Source: an uncultured Clostridiaceae bacterium (GTDB lineage Bacteria; Bacillota; Clostridia; Lachnospirales; Lachnospiraceae). Taken from it: a DNA stretch of 8,623 bases. Under the pieces are notes generated by a model. The model was not told the origin of the DNA, did no database searches, and saw nothing but the letters and a program-made list of their open reading frames with translations. How positions within the stretch are numbered: position 1 is the first letter of the stretch; the number at the start of each line of letters is the position of its first letter. The position numbers were made by a program, and so were the translations under genes. Where the stretch lies: assembly GCA_947175805.1 (NCBI GenBank), contig CAMWOF010000089.1:1-8623 (forward strand), read 5' to 3'. Shown here piece after piece: positions 6,023 to 8,623 of the stretch.

Positions 6023-6089
6023 CAATGAGAAAAATCTATATTTTATATTACATCCTGTATTGCATTTGTCAATGACGAATTTCTCATTG
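6023..6089. repeat. 10-bp inverted repeats bracketing a promoter
   Basis: CAATGAGAAA (6023-6032) and its exact reverse complement TTTCTCATTG (6080-6089) face each other across 47 bases. The similarity ends sharply outside these ten bases. The promoter at 6045-6072 lies wholly between the arms. The arrangement fits paired operator half-sites or, less likely, a small invertible segment. Confidence 0.5.
6045..6072 (-). promoter_or_regulatory. Sigma-A-type promoter reading towards the truncated XRE gene
   Basis: On the minus strand a perfect TTGACA (6067-6072) is followed by 16 bases and TAATAT (6045-6050). Transcription would start near 6038 and run into the XRE/membrane-protein operon with a leader of more than 160 bases. 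A leader this long suggests that the original start of the XRE gene lay inside it before the deletion. Confidence 0.5.
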
Positions 6090-6130
6090 ATAGCTATATG
6101 TTTAAAACCGAATCGTCCGTAGTCAAGACC

Positions 6131-6174
6131 AAAAGCAATAACTAAAATGATGTATTTAAAAAGTTTATGCTTTT
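6131..6174 (-). terminator. Weak terminator candidate after the fructokinase
   Basis: At the kinase stop codon the minus strand reads AAAAGCATAA and, 23 bases later, TTATTGCTTTT. This gives a stem of about ten pairs with one bulged base, followed by a short T-run. The stem is AT-rich and the loop is large, so termination here would be inefficient; no better candidate is seen at the end of the sucrose operon. Confidence 0.25.
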
Positions 6175-7127
6175 ATCAATTCCTCAATCTCGCTCTTTTC
6201 CGGCATGACGCGAAGAGCACCTTTCTTTGTCGTAATCAGAGAGGCAGCGGCATTGGCGAAGGTGAGCATCGCCTTTAATTCCTCCTCCGTATAATCCCGA
6301 AGTCCCTGCTCCAGCACATAGTGCAGCACACAGGCACAAAATGTATCCCCGGCGCCGGTGGTCTCTATAGTATTCTCCTGTAAAAATGGCGCCACCTGCA
6401 CGCACTTTCCATTCATATATGCCCTGCTGCCCTCTTTCCCCAGAGACACCAGAACCAGACGAATGGAGTACTTTGACTGTAACCATGCCACACCCTTATC
6501 ATAATCCTGCTCTCCGGTGAACCACTGGATTTCATTGTCCGAAATCTTTAAGATATCACACTCACGCATACCGTAATCAATCTGCTGCCTTGCCGCTTCC
6601 AAGGATTCCCATAATGGCTCCCTGAGATTCGGGTCAAAGGAAATAACAGCGCCTTTTTCCTTCGCTATTTTAATTGCCTTCTTTGTCGCATTCCGGCATA
6701 TTTCATCTGTCATAGACAGGGAGCCAAAATGAAAAATACGACAATTTTCAAGCATACTGACATTCAGCTCCGACTCCGCCAGCATCATATCCGCCCCGGG
6801 ATTCCGGTAAAAGGAAAAATCCCTGTCACCACCTTCTAATGTATGAACAAATGCCAGTGTCGTATGAATTTTCTCATCCTTAACCAACCCTTCTGTACAG
6901 ATACCCACTTCCTTTAATGCCTTCTCCAACTGCATTCCAAACATATCCTGACCTACCTTACCTATAAAGCCGGTCTTATGCCCCAGCTGGTTTAGCATGG
7001 AAAGCACATTACAGGGAGCCCCTCCCGGATTCGCCTCTAAAACCGGATTTCCCTGCGCACTTGTTCCGTTTTCCGTAAAGTCAATCAATAATTCTCCTAA
7101 CGCCACTACATCAAATACCGTATTCAT
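6165..7127 (-). CDS. PfkB-family fructokinase
   Basis: This 320-residue cytoplasmic kinase transfers phosphate from ATP to a sugar, most probably fructose to fructose 6-phosphate. The ribokinase-family landmarks are all present: the start VVALGELLIDF, the sugar-binding GGAPCNV (35-41), GKVGQDMFG (56-64), the FDPNLRE strand (164-170), and the signature ETTGAGDTF with the anion hole and catalytic Asp261. VVALGELLIDF, GGAPCNV and FDPNLRE together are typical of bacterial fructokinases (ScrK type) rather than ribokinases. Length is normal for the family. GGAGG lies six bases before the ATG, and the gene starts 15 bases after the LacI stop, so it is the last gene of the sucrose operon. Its role follows from the neighbour: the GH13_4 enzyme releases free fructose, which this kinase feeds into glycolysis. 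Another PfkB sugar specificity cannot be ruled out. Confidence 0.92.
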   Translation of the reverse strand: MNTVFDVVALGELLIDFTENGTSAQGNPVLEANPGGAPCNVLSMLNQLGHKTGFIGKVGQDMFGMQLEKALKEVGICTEGLVKDEKIHTTLAFVHTLEGGDRDFSFYRNPGADMMLAESELNVSMLENCRIFHFGSLSMTDEICRNATKKAIKIAKEKGAVISFDPNLREPLWESLEAARQQIDYGMRECDILKISDNEIQWFTGEQDYDKGVAWLQSKYSIRLVLVSLGKEGSRAYMNGKCVQVAPFLQENTIETTGAGDTFCACVLHYVLEQGLRDYTEEELKAMLTFANAAASLITTKKGALRVMPEKSEIEELIKA

Positions 7128-7142
7128 TTCCTACCTCCAAGA

Positions 7143-8129
7143 TTAGCTATTTGTAGATGCATGTTCCACCAATGCATATCCCAGTTTGATTTCGCGAATG
7201 GAAATCGCTCCCTTTTCAATCAGCTCCAATATCATCTGTGCCGATTTTTCACCGCTGTCTTCATAATAATAATGAATGGTTGTCAGTGACGGAGATACAT
7301 TCGCCGCCAGAACGGAATCTCCTTGTCCTGCCAGCAGCACATCTTTTCCAATAGCTATTCCCTGCTCTTTTAAATACCGCATAGCACCTACCGCAATCTT
7401 ATCTGTTGCACAGATAACTGCATCCACATCGGCATGTTTGCTATATAACTCTTTCATCTTTTCATAACCGGACTCAATGGTAAATTCTCCTGTCTCGGCA
7501 TTTTCCTCCGTCACAGGCAGACTGGCTGTAGAAAGTGCATCCCGAAAGCCCCGGAACCTCTCTGCACCTACCGACTTGTCACTGTTCGTTACACCGATAT
7601 AACAAATTTTTCTGCATCCCTTGGACAGGACCAGCTTTGTCACATCATACATGGCATGATAATCATCATGATACACACAGTTGCACCCTTCCAGGTGCTG
7701 GCCTGCCAATACAACCGGAACAGACATCTGTTTTACCTTCTTTTTCAATCTGGCAGAAAGAATGGTAGCAAGCAAAATCACACCGTCCACCTGTTTATCA
7801 TCAAATAACGTCAGACACGCAAGCTCTTTTTCGGGATTCTGCTCCGATACGGCAAGGAGAAGCCGGTAGCCCTTTTCCTCCAGCACAGTGGTAATCCCTG
7901 CAATAACCCGTCCCACAGAATAGGAATCGATTTTAGGCACAATTACACCGATGGTCTTAGTCCGTTTTGTACGCAGCATCTGTGCCTGCAGGGAAGGACG
8001 GTATCCGGTATCCTCTACCACCTTTTTAATTGCCTTCCTTTTTTCATCACTGACATATCCATCATTAAAATATCTGGAAACCGCCGCATTGGATACACCG
8101 GCCAATTTTGCAATCTCACTAATGGTCAT
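7143..8129 (-). CDS. LacI-family repressor, probable regulator of the sucrose operon
   Basis: This 328-residue regulator is complete. Residues 1-22 form the helix-turn-helix (ISEIAKLAGVSNAAVSRYFN), followed by GYVSDEKRKAI and a hinge helix near 46-56 (SLQAQMLRTKRT). KTIGVIVPKIDSYSVGRV opens the periplasmic-binding-type sugar domain, which also holds VDGVILL (114-120), GAERFRGFRDAL and DAVICATDKIAVGAM. The C-terminus is the usual LG-x-x-LVE-H type. Most proteins of this class bind DNA without sugar and let go when an inducer binds. Being between a sucrose enzyme and a fructokinase, it most likely responds to sucrose, fructose or a phosphate ester and controls this operon. GGGGGG lies five bases before the ATG. 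The gene starts 23 bases after the GH13 stop and ends 15 bases before the kinase. No operator is visible; it would lie upstream of the GH13 gene, beyond the window. Confidence 0.92.
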   Translation of the reverse strand: MTISEIAKLAGVSNAAVSRYFNDGYVSDEKRKAIKKVVEDTGYRPSLQAQMLRTKRTKTIGVIVPKIDSYSVGRVIAGITTVLEEKGYRLLLAVSEQNPEKELACLTLFDDKQVDGVILLATILSARLKKKVKQMSVPVVLAGQHLEGCNCVYHDDYHAMYDVTKLVLSKGCRKICYIGVTNSDKSVGAERFRGFRDALSTASLPVTEENAETGEFTIESGYEKMKELYSKHADVDAVICATDKIAVGAMRYLKEQGIAIGKDVLLAGQGDSVLAANVSPSLTTIHYYYEDSGEKSAQMILELIEKGAISIREIKLGYALVEHASTNS

Positions 8130-8152
8130 AATATCCCCCCTTTTCTTTTATT

Positions 8153-8623
8153 CTAACCTTGCCATTGCAGCCAGTAAAATCCGTAACCGGGCACATCCAC
8201 GCCCCTCGCAGCCATCCTTCTTCCTGAAATCAAATCTATATACTCGCCATCCGTTTCATTAATCCATGCCGTTTTATCATGTTCGCTGAAATTGAATATG
8301 CCAAGTATTTTTTCACCGTTATGGTAACGCCCCATACAGAGCACACCCTGCTCATAAGTGGGAAGGGTCCATGCATCTGCATCTGTCACAAAGGCAGGAT
8401 GTGACTTTCTGAGTTTTTCAAGTATCTGCAAACGGTCATAGATTCGTCCCTCCACCGATCGGGGATCCGTCACCTTTTTTGCATTTTCCCAATTCATTTT
8501 CCCGCGATGCAGGTATCTGGAATCCTCCCACTTATGCATATCCTCTTTGTAGGTATAATCATTCACCTGTCCGATTTCATCACCGCTGTATAAAATCGGG
8601 ATACCACTCTGCATAAACATATA
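8153..8623 (-). CDS. GH13 amylosucrase/sucrose hydrolase (GH13_4 type), C-terminal part (cut by window edge)
   Basis: The 156 visible residues are the end of a glycoside hydrolase family 13 enzyme. GIPILYSGDEIG is the conserved segment near the end of the (beta/alpha)8 barrel. NDYTYKEDMHKWEDSRYLHR is a strong match to amylosucrases (subfamily GH13_4), where the same spot reads roughly ND-x5-D-xx-K-xx-DSRW-x-HR. The rest is the beta-sandwich C-domain, with GIFNFSEHDKTAW and DLISGRRMAARG and the end FYWLQWQG. Full-length relatives have about 600-650 residues, so roughly three quarters, including the catalytic Asp, Glu and Asp, lie outside. These enzymes split sucrose, either building alpha-glucan from the glucose (amylosucrase) or just hydrolysing it; this fragment cannot tell which. 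The linked LacI repressor and fructokinase support a sucrose role. It is the first visible gene of the operon. Confidence 0.82.
   Translation of the reverse strand, partial: YMFMQSGIPILYSGDEIGQVNDYTYKEDMHKWEDSRYLHRGKMNWENAKKVTDPRSVEGRIYDRLQILEKLRKSHPAFVTDADAWTLPTYEQGVLCMGRYHNGEKILGIFNFSEHDKTAWINETDGEYIDLISGRRMAARGVDVPGYGFYWLQWQG

Larger units (their letters stand above)
5871..6164. other. Intergenic region with promoter and inverted repeats, no convincing gene
   Basis: This AT-rich stretch lies between the truncated XRE gene and the fructokinase. It holds a sigma-A-type promoter (6045-6072, minus strand) flanked by inverted repeats, and a weak hairpin near the kinase stop. A ribosome-binding-like GAGGAAAAG before an ATG leads only to a 9-codon ORF. 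The stretch that should encode the missing N-terminus of the XRE protein is not recognisable, so sequence has been lost or replaced here. Confidence 0.5.

Noticed and set aside
6023..6089. Small MITE-type element with terminal inverted repeats
   Set aside because: The arms are only ten bases and no target-site duplication flanks them.
6165..8129. Plus-strand and alternate-frame ORFs of 60-103 codons over the fructokinase and LacI genes
   Set aside because: They are shadows of two complete genes with family signatures and good ribosome binding sites.

Overview
The window looks like chromosomal DNA of a low-GC Gram-positive anaerobe of the Clostridia, probably Lachnospiraceae. This is inferred from strong AGGAGG-type ribosome binding sites, short operons, several membrane-linked XRE regulators, small lipoproteins including a DUF5104-type one, and a Flavodoxin_4-type flavodoxin. 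No marker in the window fixes the genus. I see no rRNA, tRNA, CRISPR array, transposase, integrase or phage gene.

Layout. (1) Bases 1-906 carry two minus-strand redox-type genes: the start of a carboxymuconolactone decarboxylase-like gene (cut by the window edge) and a flavodoxin, each with its own promoter. (2) Bases 1122-2529, the only plus-strand genes, are an overlapping pair: an XRE regulator with a multi-pass membrane domain, and a lipoprotein. (3) Bases 2539-2985 (minus) encode a small XRE regulator fused to a cysteine-rich zinc ribbon. (4) Bases 3103-3989 (minus) are a LysR-type regulator broken by one frameshift. (5) Bases 4023-4565 (minus) encode a DUF5104-like lipoprotein flanked by two exact 25-bp direct repeats, with a possible 37-codon ORF ending inside the upstream repeat. 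(6) Bases 4722-5870 (minus) hold a five-helix membrane protein and, directly upstream, an XRE regulator that has lost the first half of its DNA-binding domain. A good sigma-A-like promoter bracketed by 10-bp inverted repeats lies upstream of that remnant. (7) Bases 6165-8623 (minus) are a compact sucrose-use operon: the C-terminal part of a GH13_4 amylosucrase/sucrose hydrolase, a LacI-family repressor, and a PfkB-type fructokinase.

How the parts fit. The sucrose operon is coherent. The GH13_4 enzyme splits sucrose and releases fructose, the kinase phosphorylates the fructose, and the LacI protein is the likely sugar-responsive repressor; its operator is probably upstream of the enzyme gene, outside the window. 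No transporter is visible. The stretch from about 1.1 to 6.1 kb is a patchwork of regulators and surface lipoproteins, at least two of the regulators broken, and resembles an accessory zone between more conserved blocks.

I did not find a convincing new defence or mobile system. The most unusual structures are the repeat-flanked lipoprotein cassette, the promoter bracketed by inverted repeats ahead of a decapitated XRE gene, and the membrane-XRE/lipoprotein pair.
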